Below are positions 46,548 through 54,860 of a DNA stretch of 64,000 bases, piece after piece. This DNA comes from an uncultured Acetatifactor sp. (GTDB lineage Bacteria; Bacillota; Clostridia; Lachnospirales; Lachnospiraceae): assembly GCA_947595925.1 (NCBI GenBank), contig CANQEV010000002.1:1-64000 (forward strand), given 5' to 3'. The position numbers and the translations under genes are program-made. The notes below the pieces were generated by a model. It saw only the letters and a list, made by a program, of their open reading frames with translations. It searched no databases and was not told the DNA's origin. Positions within the stretch are counted from its first letter, which is position 1; every line of letters starts with the position of its first letter.

Positions 46548-46910
46548 GTGATTTTATATAGACCTGTCGGCACAGAAGAATTGAAACTGATTGAAGGAAC
46601 CGGATATCAGGCGTTTCCGCCCAGACTGCCGGAGCAGCCCATCTTTTATCCGGTCCTTCATGAGCGCTATGCTTCTGAGATCGCGCACAACTGGAATGTG
46701 AAATACAATGATGACCACAAAGGGTATGTCACAAAATTTGAGGTTGACGACGACTACTATTCGCAGTTTGAGATTCATCGCGTTGGGGACACTTACCACG
46801 AAGAATTGTGGGTCCCGGCGGAACAACTGGAAGAGTTCAATGCGCATATCATTGGCAGGATAGAAGTGATCCAAGAGTTTTCGGAAGATGACACCCATCC
46901 GATCCGATAA
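46548..46910 (+). CDS. Small conserved protein, ADP-ribosylation/crystallin J1-annotated family
   Basis: A 120-residue protein beginning at a GTG (46548). The sequence YRPVGTEELKLIEGTGYQAFPPRLPEQPIFYPVL and the end ELWVPAEQLEEFNAHIIGRIEVI match a small family often labelled ADP-ribosylation/crystallin J1, although it is far too short for that enzyme and has no visible catalytic site. Function unknown. The ribosome-binding site is weak (AAAGAGAG). It stands alone, 57 bases after the membrane protein and before a bidirectional hairpin. Confidence 0.6.
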   Translation: MILYRPVGTEELKLIEGTGYQAFPPRLPEQPIFYPVLHERYASEIAHNWNVKYNDDHKGYVTKFEVDDDYYSQFEIHRVGDTYHEELWVPAEQLEEFNAHIIGRIEVIQEFSEDDTHPIR

Positions 46911-46922
46911 GATACAGATTCA

Positions 46923-46970
46923 CAAAAGCAGGGCCGCATTTCACGATGCAGAAACCCTGCTTTTGTTTCT
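46923..46970. terminator. Bidirectional terminator
   Basis: AAAAGCAGGG (46924-46933) pairs with CCCTGCTTTT (46955-46964) around a 21-base loop. T-rich ends on both strands let it serve the gene to its left and the minus-strand regulator to its right. Confidence 0.75.
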
Positions 46971-47015
46971 TATTTCTCTGCTCATCTTTTTATGGTCTAA
47001 TACAGAGAAGGGCAT

Positions 47016-47525
47016 TTATGCATTCTTTAGTGTCAGGAGCGCTCCGATTATGGACCCTGTAAAGAATATCGGCGAAACTCTGAAAAATAACCATTCAAAG
47101 GAGTGGAAGGCCGTTGCGATGATGGCAGTTTCGGGGTCATTGTAATTCCAACTCATGTAGGGACTCCCCAATCCTTTCAGGACGAAGGCGATAACCACAA
47201 TGACCGCGCTGATCGTGACAAAGAGCCAAAAAAGCAGCCTCCCTTTCGCAGCCTTTCTCTGTGCAAGCTGCAGGTTTATGACCTCCAGCTTTTCAGAAAT
47301 TGTCTTTAGGTCGTCAATTTCAGGCTGAGGCGTCGTCTCCCCCAGCAAAGTGCTTACAGGCGTTTCCAGCACCTCTGAAATAGAAAGCAGCATTTCGGAA
47401 TCCGGGACGGACAATCCCTGCTCCCATTTGGAGATCGTCTGCCGCACTACATTCAGCTTGACGGCCAGTTCTTCCTGCGAGAGTCCTTTTGATTTTCTTA
47501 GAGCTTTCAGGTTTTCGCTTAACAT
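47016..47525 (-). CDS. XRE-family regulator with C-terminal membrane helices
   Basis: A 169-residue protein: a helix-turn-helix at about 5-60 (LKALRKSKGLSQEELAVKLNVVRQTISKWEQG), a short coiled linker (about 75-92), then two hydrophobic helices near residues 97-115 and 146-165. This combination of XRE domain and membrane tail is frequent in Firmicutes accessory regions and suggests a membrane-linked repressor. AAAGGAGAA lies ahead of the ATG on the minus strand. Targets unknown. Confidence 0.8.
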   Translation of the reverse strand: MLSENLKALRKSKGLSQEELAVKLNVVRQTISKWEQGLSVPDSEMLLSISEVLETPVSTLLGETTPQPEIDDLKTISEKLEVINLQLAQRKAAKGRLLFWLFVTISAVIVVIAFVLKGLGSPYMSWNYNDPETAIIATAFHSFEWLFFRVSPIFFTGSIIGALLTLKNA

Positions 47526-47560
47526 CAGAATATTCTCCTTTCCCTTTCGTTTCTATCGCT

Positions 47561-47590
47561 ATTATAATTTGAAGCTGCCCGTTGCCGCAA
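47561..47590 (-). promoter_or_regulatory. Promoter of the minus-strand XRE regulator
   Basis: Read on the minus strand: TTGCGG (47585-47590), 18-base spacer, perfect TATAAT (47561-47566), about 36 bases before the gene start. Confidence 0.6.
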
Positions 47591-47682
47591 GCAACGCAGA
47601 TTAACATTTTTTGAAATGAGGCTGTGACCGGATGAGGCGGCGTAAAATCGAAAGCGAGTTTCCTCAGTTACCTGTGGCGTTA

Positions 47683-47711
47683 TTGTTAATTTGAAAAAGC
47701 CGTGGTATATT
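47683..47711 (+). promoter_or_regulatory. Promoter of an orphan leader region
   Basis: TTGTTA (47683-47688), 17-base spacer, TATATT (47706-47711). Downstream are a GCGACG-CAGC-CGTCGC hairpin (47726-47741), two very short peptides and an attenuator-like stem, but no full gene before the next regulator. Confidence 0.45.
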
Positions 47712-47766
47712 ATACCTACAAAGTAGCGACGCAGCCGTCGCAAGTATGAGGTGATTATAAGAATCA

Positions 47767-47826
47767 ATGGTGAAAGCGTATGTGAAAAGTCCGTTTATGG
47801 GCAATGTTGTAGGAAAAGCATTTTAA
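47767..47826 (+). CDS. Possible 19-residue leader peptide
   Basis: ATG at 47767 with GAGGTGAT (47749-47756) about 10 bases upstream encodes MVKAYVKSPFMGNVVGKAF and stops at 47826. It follows a promoter and precedes a folded stretch, the layout of attenuation leaders for antibiotic-resistance or stress genes. No structural gene follows, so it may be a remnant. Confidence 0.4.
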   Translation: MVKAYVKSPFMGNVVGKAF

Positions 47827-47936
47827 TATTGCAGTTGGGCTAAACCCGCGAAGAAGATATATCATTAGAAAGTAAAAACAATTTAACTTTATTCATGTTT
47901 GCGTGAGTATAAGAAAAAATTGGAAGGATTAAAAAG

Positions 47937-47983
47937 TATAAAAGCACTCCACAGGTGGAGCGAATTGAAAGGGTACTTTTATA
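47937..47983 (+). promoter_or_regulatory. Attenuator-like nested hairpin
   Basis: Outer stem TATAAAAG (47937-47944) with CTTTTATA (47976-47983) and inner stem CTCCAC-AG-GTGGAG (47947-47960). A second tiny frame (MSEIL, 47983-48000) begins inside it with AAAGGG upstream, and AGGAGG at 48004-48009 has no start codon in reach. The remaining bases to 48147 carry no gene. Confidence 0.45.
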
Positions 47984-48147
47984 TGAGCGAGATACTATAA
48001 AATAGGAGGTCTGGGATAGGCACGGAAACTAACTCTTCGGAAAATAAAATTCCTGTCGTTTAACGCACATTCAATAGATATCTGCCTCATGATCAGCTAT
48101 ACTAAGTACAGAACCGGTTCCGAAACTGTGAAAGGGGCTATCTGAAC

Positions 48148-49188
48148 ATGGCAATAGGAGACGTTATCAAAAAATACAGAAAAAAGAAAGGCATGACCCA
48201 GGAGGAGATGGCGGCCTGCCTCGGCGTAACCGCTCCCGCTGTAAACAAATGGGAAAGGGGCAATGCAATGCCGGATGTCGCCATGCTTGCCCCCATTGCG
48301 CGGCTGCTTGGCATTACCACAGATGAACTTCTGGCTTTTCGGGTTGAGCTGACAGACGAAGAAATCAATCAATATTTATCGAAGTTGCAAAAGGATCTGG
48401 AGAGCAAAGACTTTCCTGATGTATTTCTTTCCGCTAAGGAAAAAATGGAAGAATACCCTAATTGTGAAAAATTGATTTGGCAGGCAGCAGTCATTTTGGA
48501 CGCAAAGCGAATGACAACGGAACTTCCAGACGAAGGCAGTTATGATAGCGTGATCTTCGGATGGTATGAGCGGTGTCTGCTCTCAGAGGATGAACGGATT
48601 CGCAACCAGGCAGCGGATTCGCTGTTCCATGTGTTTTTTCGAAAAGAGGACTATGAAAAAGCAGCTCAATACCTGGAGTATTTCTCCCTGGAGAATCCGG
48701 AACGCAAGCGCAAGGAAGCGCTTGTGAACAGTAAAACCGGAAAGCGGGCGGAAGCTTTTCGGGCGTATGAGGAATTGATATTCAGCGGTTATCAGCATAT
48801 ACAGATGACGCTAAATGATCTTCGTATACTGTATATGGAAGAGGATGATTCTGAGATGGCAGAAAAGCTGGTCCAGGTTTCGTCCTCTGCCGCGGCTGCA
48901 TTTGAGATGGGAAAATATAATGAGATTTGCTACGGACTGGAGGTCGCAGCATGGGAAAAGGATGCGGCGTGGACGGCCCGGCTCATGCGGGAAATCTTGG
49001 GTTGTCTTGGAACGATAGGCGATTTTACAAAATCCAGACTTTATCAGCATATGACGCTGAAAACCGTGGATTCTGATTTTGCGGCAGATTTAAAGCGGGA
49101 ACTGATGAAAGCCTTTGAAGATGAGACCTTTTCCTATATGGAGGGAAATGAAGAGTGGGAAAAACTGAAGGAAGATGTTCGATCATAA
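48148..49188 (+). CDS. XRE-family regulator with long helical C-terminal region
   Basis: A 346-residue protein. The N-terminal helix-turn-helix (about 5-62, YRKKKGMTQEEMAACLGVTAPAVNKWERGNAMP) is followed by about 280 residues of predicted helices that resemble TPR-like repeats, as in cytoplasmic regulators that sense a peptide or partner protein. No membrane segment. AAAGGGGC is its ribosome-binding site. It lies in the AT-rich patch (47.5-49.7 kb), whose composition contrasts with the rest of the window. It is upstream of a NUDIX gene after 56 bases. Target and ligand are unknown. Confidence 0.78.
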   Translation: MAIGDVIKKYRKKKGMTQEEMAACLGVTAPAVNKWERGNAMPDVAMLAPIARLLGITTDELLAFRVELTDEEINQYLSKLQKDLESKDFPDVFLSAKEKMEEYPNCEKLIWQAAVILDAKRMTTELPDEGSYDSVIFGWYERCLLSEDERIRNQAADSLFHVFFRKEDYEKAAQYLEYFSLENPERKRKEALVNSKTGKRAEAFRAYEELIFSGYQHIQMTLNDLRILYMEEDDSEMAEKLVQVSSSAAAAFEMGKYNEICYGLEVAAWEKDAAWTARLMREILGCLGTIGDFTKSRLYQHMTLKTVDSDFAADLKRELMKAFEDETFSYMEGNEEWEKLKEDVRS

Positions 49189-49244
49189 TCGTCTTCTGAT
49201 AGCAAAGAACCAAGGAAAAATAGGGGTATACGGAGGGATAACAT

Positions 49245-49694
49245 ATGCAGAGAACGGAGAATGTCGAATTGACGGTTTTATGTCTGATCCAGAGAGAGGA
49301 TAAATACCTGATGCAAAACAGAATAAAGAATGACTGGAAAGGTTTCGCTTTGCCGGGAGGACATGTTGAAAGAAACGAATCGATCATAGACGCTGTCATT
49401 CGGGAAATGAAAGAAGAGACGGGACTGGATATTCAGAATCCCAGATTATGTGGAATCAAGCAGTTTCCCATAGAGAATGGGCGGTACATTGTATTTTTGT
49501 TTCATACGGACGAGTTCCTTGGAGAAGTGACATCATCTGAGGAGGGTGAAATGGTCTGGGTCAAAAAGTCAGAACTGTCAAAGGTGAATACCGTTGAGGA
49601 CTTATCGCCGCTTCTCCGGGTGATGGAAGACGATAATTTGACAGAGTTTCAATATGTCATAGAAAACGATAAATGGAATGTGGTGATCAAATAA
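49245..49694 (+). CDS. NUDIX hydrolase (MutT/8-oxo-dGTP-like)
   Basis: A 149-residue NUDIX protein. The box GGHVERNESIIDAVIREMKEETGL (about residues 38-61) contains every conserved residue of GX5EX7REUXEEXGU, so it should bind metal and cut a nucleoside-diphosphate bond. The similarity is to the 8-oxo-dGTP diphosphatase group, but NUDIX specificity cannot be assigned from the box. AT-rich like the regulator before it. The ribosome-binding site is GGAGG about 10 bases before the ATG. Confidence 0.88.
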   Translation: MQRTENVELTVLCLIQREDKYLMQNRIKNDWKGFALPGGHVERNESIIDAVIREMKEETGLDIQNPRLCGIKQFPIENGRYIVFLFHTDEFLGEVTSSEEGEMVWVKKSELSKVNTVEDLSPLLRVMEDDNLTEFQYVIENDKWNVVIK

Positions 49695-49743
49695 AAACTT
49701 CCTTTATAGAGAAACGAAAAAACGAAAGAGCGGGGGTTGATTT

Positions 49744-50805
49744 TTATCCGGTTTCTTTTAGCTGGAAGGCGCAGTAAGCCTTGCTGTCGTTGCGGTTTCC
49801 ACCCCAGGTGAAGCCGTGCTGCAGAAAGAGTTTGCAGCAGAGGTCGTCTCCGTCGATCTTATACGCAAAGGAGAGGGCGCGGTCTGCATAGGAGGCGCCT
49901 TCTTTTGGCGTGACAAGGGTTTCGCCCTCCGTCTGATAGGCGGTCAGGGGGTTGTAAAGAGGGTTCACCACCATGCAGAGTCCATCGGAAAGGCCGGGGA
50001 GAAGCGGCAGGGGATCCTCCGACCGGGCCAGGCAGAAGGTGAGGTTTTCCGCCATGGCCTTTTCCACATCGCCGTCATATTCCTCGATCAGTCCGACTTT
50101 CGTAAAACGGTAATCGTTCCGGTACAGTTCATAAAAGATCTCCACCAAATCCTTTGCGGCGTCCGCGCTGCAGATCAGCTCTCCGGGGGCAGTTTCCCCC
50201 TCCATGTCGCAGTAGAGGATGTGGGCGTAAACCAGGGAGTCGAAGTCGGCGTCCGCGGAGGCGGAGAACCCGGTGATATAGCGCCTTAAAGCGTCGGAGA
50301 GGGGTTCATAGTAAAAACCGCCCGCGTAGACGGCGCGCTGTTCCAGCATGGACTCGCCGCCGAGACTGCTGTTTAAGATCTCTCCGATTAAGGACGGGTC
50401 CCCGCTTTCGGAGGCATCGCCGGTTCCGTCTTTGCCGATTTCGTCTCCATCCTGTCTGCTTTCTTCAGAGTTTTCGTTTCCGTCACTGATATCACGGCCC
50501 GGATCTTTGCGGGAATCTTCGTCTGCTTCGGAATTTTCCGGCGTGCCATCTCCGCTGCTTTGAGAATCCGCTTTCGAGCCGTCCTTGTCCGAACTGTCCG
50601 TTGGAAGGGATTCCTGGGTCCCGCTTCCCTCTGAAGAGCCGGAAGTTTTTCCAGAGTTCTCCGTCCCGGTCTGCTGCTCTGCGTAATCGCTCAGGGACAG
50701 GGCGCTTTTTTTATGCAGACTGCTGAGAACGCCCACCACAAGGAGGATCCCTGTCAGGATCAGCAGCATCTTGATCAGTTTATCACGGTTTGCGGGTGAG
50801 GACAT
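49744..50805 (-). CDS. Membrane-anchored M15C peptidase homologue lacking zinc ligands
   Basis: A 353-residue protein. A membrane helix at about 10-29 is followed by a long Ser/Gly/Asp/Glu-rich linker (about 40-150) and a domain (about 155-350) that follows the M15C D-Ala-D-Ala carboxypeptidase/L-Ala-D-Glu peptidase layout: AHILYCDMEG, VEIFYELYRNDYRFTKVGLIEEYDGD, NPLYNPLTAY, YADRALSFAYKIDGDDLC and LFLQHGFTWGGNRN. Where active relatives read KHAYGLAID, this one reads GLSDGLCMV (His to Leu272, Asp to Val279), and where they read DYQHF it reads AYCAF (His to Ala346). All three zinc ligands are absent, so it is probably a non-catalytic wall-binding protein. AAAGGAG precedes the ATG. Confidence 0.75.
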   Translation of the reverse strand: MSSPANRDKLIKMLLILTGILLVVGVLSSLHKKSALSLSDYAEQQTGTENSGKTSGSSEGSGTQESLPTDSSDKDGSKADSQSSGDGTPENSEADEDSRKDPGRDISDGNENSEESRQDGDEIGKDGTGDASESGDPSLIGEILNSSLGGESMLEQRAVYAGGFYYEPLSDALRRYITGFSASADADFDSLVYAHILYCDMEGETAPGELICSADAAKDLVEIFYELYRNDYRFTKVGLIEEYDGDVEKAMAENLTFCLARSEDPLPLLPGLSDGLCMVVNPLYNPLTAYQTEGETLVTPKEGASYADRALSFAYKIDGDDLCCKLFLQHGFTWGGNRNDSKAYCAFQLKETG

Positions 50806-51033
50806 CGAGGACTCCTTTCACATATAAAATCCCCCCGGATCGTGTGGGGATCCGGTAACATTCATTCAGCAATCCTGCAACACTGGATTCGGATATAAAA
50901 TCGCCTGGCGCACTGGTATCCGGGTGTGAAAATAACAGACACGCCGAGCCGGACAGGATCATTTTACCACAAAGCCGGGGCGCTGCATACATTTTTCTGA
51001 AAAAACGGTATGTTTATAATTCGGAAAAGCCTG

Positions 51034-51062
51034 TTGTGTAAAGCGTGCAAATGCGTTATAAT
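51034..51062 (+). promoter_or_regulatory. Promoter of the histidine phosphatase gene
   Basis: TTGTGT (51034-51039), 17-base spacer, TATAAT (51057-51062). The leader to the ATG at 51195 is about 125 bases. The interval 50806-51030 between divergent genes also has the hairpin CCGGATC/GATCCGG (50835-50855) and no gene. Confidence 0.7.
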
Positions 51063-51194
51063 ACTTAAATGTCAATTTGAGATGCATCCCTGCCGTGAAA
51101 CGCCGGGATGTGTCAAGGCGGTTTCCCGTGCGCAAGGCGCGGATGGAACTTCTTTTTGACATGGACCGGGTGCGCGGCGGAGAGGAGAGGGCGT

Positions 51195-51743
51195 ATGTTA
51201 TACATCATGCGGCATGGACGGACGGACTGGAACCTGCAGTACAGGCTTCAGGGCAGCGTGGATATTCCCTTGAACGAGGAAGGCAGGAGGATGGCCAGGG
51301 AAGCCGCGGAAAACTATCGGGACATCCACCTGGACATCTGTTTTGTGTCCCCTCTTTCCCGGGCACGGGAGACGGCGGAGATCTTTCTGGAGGGACGGAA
51401 CGTGCCGATCGTTGTGGACCGGCGGCTCCGGGAGATGAGTTTCGGCCGGTATGAGGGCATGGATCACATTTATCAGAAGCCCCACCTCCCCATCTATAAA
51501 CTGTTCCAGGATCCGGAACATTATCAGCCGGAGGAGGGGGCCGAGAGTTTTGCGGAACTCTTTGCACGCACGGGAGAGTTTATCCGGGAGGAGGCGGAGC
51601 CCAGGCTGGCGAAGGGCCAGGATATCCTGATCATCGGCCACGGTGCCATGAACAGCGCCATTGTCAGTCAGTATCGGAAAAAGCCGCTTTCGGAATTCTG
51701 GGAAAACGATATCGAGAACTGTAAGATGATCCGTCTTGCTTAA
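51195..51743 (+). CDS. Histidine phosphatase family protein
   Basis: A 182-residue protein of the phosphoglycerate-mutase-like superfamily. The catalytic RHG is at residues 6-8 (LYIMRHGRTDWN), SPLSRARETAEIF gives the second Arg, the acid donor is in LREMSFGRYEG, and the second His is in IIGHGAMNSA. Family members dephosphorylate small metabolites (sugar phosphates, alpha-ribazole phosphate). The start at 51195 has GAGGAGAGG just ahead; the open frame extends 29 codons upstream without support. Next is a small membrane protein after 35 bases, likely same transcript. Confidence 0.9.
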   Translation: MLYIMRHGRTDWNLQYRLQGSVDIPLNEEGRRMAREAAENYRDIHLDICFVSPLSRARETAEIFLEGRNVPIVVDRRLREMSFGRYEGMDHIYQKPHLPIYKLFQDPEHYQPEEGAESFAELFARTGEFIREEAEPRLAKGQDILIIGHGAMNSAIVSQYRKKPLSEFWENDIENCKMIRLA

Positions 51744-51778
51744 GGGGGATCGAGAAGAACGGAGGATTGGAGGTTTGT

Positions 51779-52156
51779 ATGAGTCCTGAAGAAAACAAGA
51801 GAGCAAATATCCTTTGTGCAATCTCGCTGGCGTGCGAGGTGGGCCCGATGTTTTTTAACGGGATCCTTTCGGTCCTGCTTACGGTCAATGGGGGCTGGAA
51901 TGTCGGAAAGGCGCAGGCTCTTATGGAGAGCATAGGCAGCGTACTGTCGGGCCTTCTTTTTATCGCCGGGATCGTACTGCTGATCATTGTACGGGTAAAA
52001 TATCCGAAGAATGTATTCGGCAAAGTGCTGATGTGGGTGTATATCGTGATCGGCGTGATCATGCTTCTTTTAACGATCATCGCGATACTATTTTTGGTGG
52101 CGGCCTGCACCGCCTGCTTTCAAGAGCTGCGGAACTGTCCGGGGTTCCTTTTCTGA
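51779..52156 (+). CDS. Small membrane protein
   Basis: A 125-residue protein with three hydrophobic helices near residues 11-40, 52-74 and 85-115. The start MSPEENKRAN follows GGAGG (51769-51773). No family is recognised. Its TGA overlaps the start of the Lgt-like gene (TGATG), so they are translationally coupled. Confidence 0.6.
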   Translation: MSPEENKRANILCAISLACEVGPMFFNGILSVLLTVNGGWNVGKAQALMESIGSVLSGLLFIAGIVLLIIVRVKYPKNVFGKVLMWVYIVIGVIMLLLTIIAILFLVAACTACFQELRNCPGFLF

Positions 52157-52881
52157 TGGGCGGGGTCTGGACGATCGGGGATTTCTCCATAGAGCCTTAT
52201 CCTGTCGCGTTTCTGCTGTCTTTTGCGGCGGGTTTTGGTTTTGTCTTCCGGCTTCTGCGCAAGCGCGGGCAAACGCTCAATATCATCGGCTGCTCCCTGG
52301 CGCTGATCCTGGTGATGACCCTGTATGGGGCAAGGCTGTACGGCGTTTTGGCCAGCGGGTTTCAAAAAAGTCTTCTGACTTCCGGGACCTCCAGCCTGGG
52401 CGGAGCGATGGGACTTCTCCTGGCGGTGTTCCTCATGGGGAAGATCTGTCCCGGGGTGCGGAAAGACCTGTGGATGGCCTGTTGTATGGCGCTGCCGCTG
52501 ATGTACGGGATCGCAAAGACAGGATGTTTCCTGGCGGGATGCTGTTACGGGATCCCCTACGGCGGCCCACTGGCGGTAAGTTATCAAAACAGCCGGATAC
52601 AGATAGGGCCGGTCTTTCCGATCCAGCTTTTGGAGAGCGCGGTTTTTCTGTTGATCTTTCTTGTGGGGCTTCAGCTGTATAGGGGGGAGAAAAGCGGGAG
52701 CACGGCGTCCTGGATGATGCTTCTCTGCGCGGCCGCAAAGTTTGGCCTGGAATTTCTCCGGCAGGAGCATGTGGGGCGGCTGATCACCGGAAACCAGTGG
52801 GTCTGCGGGGCGTTTTTTCTCGCCGCCGTGATCTCTCTCCTGAGGGAGGGAAAACGTCAGGCGGGGGAAAGTCCAGAGTAG
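52156..52881 (+). CDS. Prolipoprotein diacylglyceryl transferase-like protein
   Basis: A 241-residue polytopic protein with about seven helices. GIAKTGCFLAGCCYGIPYGG corresponds to the Lgt signature region (GRxGNFxNGExxG), and FPIQLLES to the conserved HPxQLYE segment. In the motif the usual Gly-Asn-Phe is replaced by cysteine-rich residues, as in the divergent Lgt-like group of Clostridia. True Lgt moves diacylglycerol to lipobox cysteines. Whether this one does so, or a canonical lgt exists elsewhere, cannot be told. It is shorter than most Lgt (about 260-290). Confidence 0.7.
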   Translation: MGGVWTIGDFSIEPYPVAFLLSFAAGFGFVFRLLRKRGQTLNIIGCSLALILVMTLYGARLYGVLASGFQKSLLTSGTSSLGGAMGLLLAVFLMGKICPGVRKDLWMACCMALPLMYGIAKTGCFLAGCCYGIPYGGPLAVSYQNSRIQIGPVFPIQLLESAVFLLIFLVGLQLYRGEKSGSTASWMMLLCAAAKFGLEFLRQEHVGRLITGNQWVCGAFFLAAVISLLREGKRQAGESPE

Positions 52882-52942
52882 GGGTCGATAAAATATAGGG
52901 GATACGCGGGCGGAATGTTTTTGGTTTAAGGCAGGAAAAGGT

Positions 52943-53788
52943 ATGAGTATCGTAAAGACAAAGGATCTGGTGTTTGAATATATCCGGCGGGACGAAGAGG
53001 GGAACGTGGAGGGTATCACCACGGCGGTGGACCATGTCAACCTGACCGTCAGGGAGGGCAGTTTTATAGCGATCCTGGGGCATAACGGTTCCGGGAAGTC
53101 CACTCTGGCAAAGCATATCAATGCCATCCTGGATCCCACGGAAGGGACCGTCTGGGTGGATGGCATGGACACCGCAGACCCGGAAAAACTCTGGGATATC
53201 CGTCAGAGGGCCGGCATGGTCTTTCAGAATCCCGACAACCAGATCATCGGCCAGGTAGTGGAGGAGGACGTGGGCTTCGGTCCGGAGAACATGGGAGTTC
53301 CCACGGAAGAGATCTGGCAGAGGGTGGAAGAGAGCCTCCGCGCCGTCGGCATGTATGAGTATCGGAAATATTCTCCGAACAAGCTCTCGGGCGGGCAGAA
53401 ACAGAGGGTGTCCATCGCCGGCGTCCTGGCCATGCACCCGAAGGTGATCGTGCTGGACGAGCCCACGGCCATGCTGGACCCCAGCGGCCGGAAAGAAGTG
53501 ATCCGGGCTGTCCGGGCTTTGAATCAGGTGGAGGGAGTGACGGTGATCCTGATCACCCACTACATGGAAGAGATTGTTCACGCGGATCAGGTCTTTGTCA
53601 TGGATCAGGGCAGGATCGCCATGGAGGGCACCCCCAGGGAAGTCTTCTCCCGGGTGGAGGAGTTAAAGAGCCTGCGGCTGGACGTGCCCCAGGTGACGCT
53701 GCTGGCCTATGAGCTGAAGAAGCGGGGACTGGAGCTCCCGGACGGGATCCTCACCACGGAGGAACTGGTGAAAGCCCTGTGCGGGTGA
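52943..53788 (+). CDS. ecfA1: Energy-coupling factor transporter ATPase EcfA1
   Basis: A 281-residue ABC ATPase. Walker [10 protein letters not shown] (near residue 48), Q-loop [12 protein letters not shown], signature LSGGQKQRV, Walker [15 protein letters not shown]-loop ITH. FGPENMG after the Q-loop is typical of ECF group II. With EcfA2 and EcfT it powers uptake of vitamins through interchangeable S components encoded elsewhere. It follows the Lgt-like gene after 61 bases. Confidence 0.95.
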   Translation: MSIVKTKDLVFEYIRRDEEGNVEGITTAVDHVNLTVREGSFIAILGHNGSGKSTLAKHINAILDPTEGTVWVDGMDTADPEKLWDIRQRAGMVFQNPDNQIIGQVVEEDVGFGPENMGVPTEEIWQRVEESLRAVGMYEYRKYSPNKLSGGQKQRVSIAGVLAMHPKVIVLDEPTAMLDPSGRKEVIRAVRALNQVEGVTVILITHYMEEIVHADQVFVMDQGRIAMEGTPREVFSRVEELKSLRLDVPQVTLLAYELKKRGLELPDGILTTEELVKALCG

Positions 53789-53893
53789 CAGGGAAAGCGG
53801 GGGTTTTAGAAAGGCGTAATAGGCCGAACTGTGATGAAACAGACTGAAAAAGAGGCTGCCAAAACAGAAATGTGAGAAGTGGAAGGAATCGAG

Positions 53894-53968
53894 ACAGAAG
53901 GAACCAAAGCAGAAGGAACTAAAACAGAAGGAACTAAAGCAGACGAAGCCAAAGCAGAAGTGCCGAAA
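53894..53968 (+). repeat. Five 15-bp tandem repeats before ecfA2
   Basis: Units [A/G]CAGAAGGAACTAAA at 53894, 53909, 53924, 53939 and 53954, the last two degenerate. The period is a multiple of three and in frame with ecfA2, so it could encode an (A/T)EGTK-repeat N-terminal extension from a GTG at 53879. No ribosome-binding site is seen there, so it is more likely untranslated. Confidence 0.8.
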
Positions 53969-54007
53969 CAAAACCGACTGAAAAGAAGCCGACAGAAAGG
54001 ATCAAAT

Positions 54008-54856
54008 ATGTCCATCATCCTGGATCATGTAAATTATATATACGGCGGGGACACGCCCCTTGCGGTGAAGGCCCTGGATGACATCTGCCTGACCATCCCG
54101 GACGGGCAGTTTCTTGGGATCATCGGTCACACGGGCTCGGGAAAGTCCACGCTGGTGCAGCACTTGAATGGGCTCTTAAAAGCATCTTCCGGGCACATCT
54201 ATTTTGACGGACAGGACATTTATGAAAAGGGCTATGATCTGAAAGCGCTGCGGAGCAAGGTGGGACTAGTGTTTCAGTACCCGGAGCACCAGCTTTTTGA
54301 GATCGACGTGTTTACCGATGTGTGTTTTGGGCCGAAGAATCTGGGCCTCTCCCAGTCGGAGGTGCAGTACCGCGCCTATGAGGCGTTAAAGAGCGTGGGA
54401 CTGCCGGAGGACCTCTATTATCAGTCGCCCTTTGAGTTGTCCGGGGGGCAGAAACGCCGGGTGGCCATCGCGGGAACCCTGGCCATGAAACCCCAGGTGC
54501 TGATCCTGGACGAGCCCACGGCGGGGCTGGATCCCCGGGGGCGGGACGAGATCCTGGACCTGATCAAAAAACTGCAGACGGAGAGCGGCATGACGATCCT
54601 CCTGGTGTCCCACAGCATGGAGGACGTCGCGGAGTATGTGGACCGCATCCTGGTGATCAACAAGGGCTCCATTCTGCTGGACGGGGTCCCCAGGGAGGTG
54701 TTCCGGCATTATCAGGAGCTGGAGCAGATCGGCCTTGCGGCTCCCCAGGTGACTTATATCATGCACGCCCTGAGGGAGAAGGGGCTTGAGGTGGACGACA
54801 GCGTCACTACGATTGACGAGGCGGTGGACCAGATCGCCGGGCTGTTCCGGAGGTAA
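54008..54856 (+). CDS. ecfA2: Energy-coupling factor transporter ATPase EcfA2
   Basis: A 282-residue ABC ATPase, pair partner of EcfA1. Walker A GHTGSGKST, Q-loop LVFQYPEHQLF, signature LSGGQKRRV, Walker B LILDEPTAGLDP, H-loop SHS. The start MSIILDHVNYIYGG is set by AAAGGA 6 bases upstream. The frame is open for 43 codons before it (see the tandem repeat). EcfT follows after 4 bases. Confidence 0.95.
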   Translation: MSIILDHVNYIYGGDTPLAVKALDDICLTIPDGQFLGIIGHTGSGKSTLVQHLNGLLKASSGHIYFDGQDIYEKGYDLKALRSKVGLVFQYPEHQLFEIDVFTDVCFGPKNLGLSQSEVQYRAYEALKSVGLPEDLYYQSPFELSGGQKRRVAIAGTLAMKPQVLILDEPTAGLDPRGRDEILDLIKKLQTESGMTILLVSHSMEDVAEYVDRILVINKGSILLDGVPREVFRHYQELEQIGLAAPQVTYIMHALREKGLEVDDSVTTIDEAVDQIAGLFRR

Positions 54857-54860
54857 GTAA

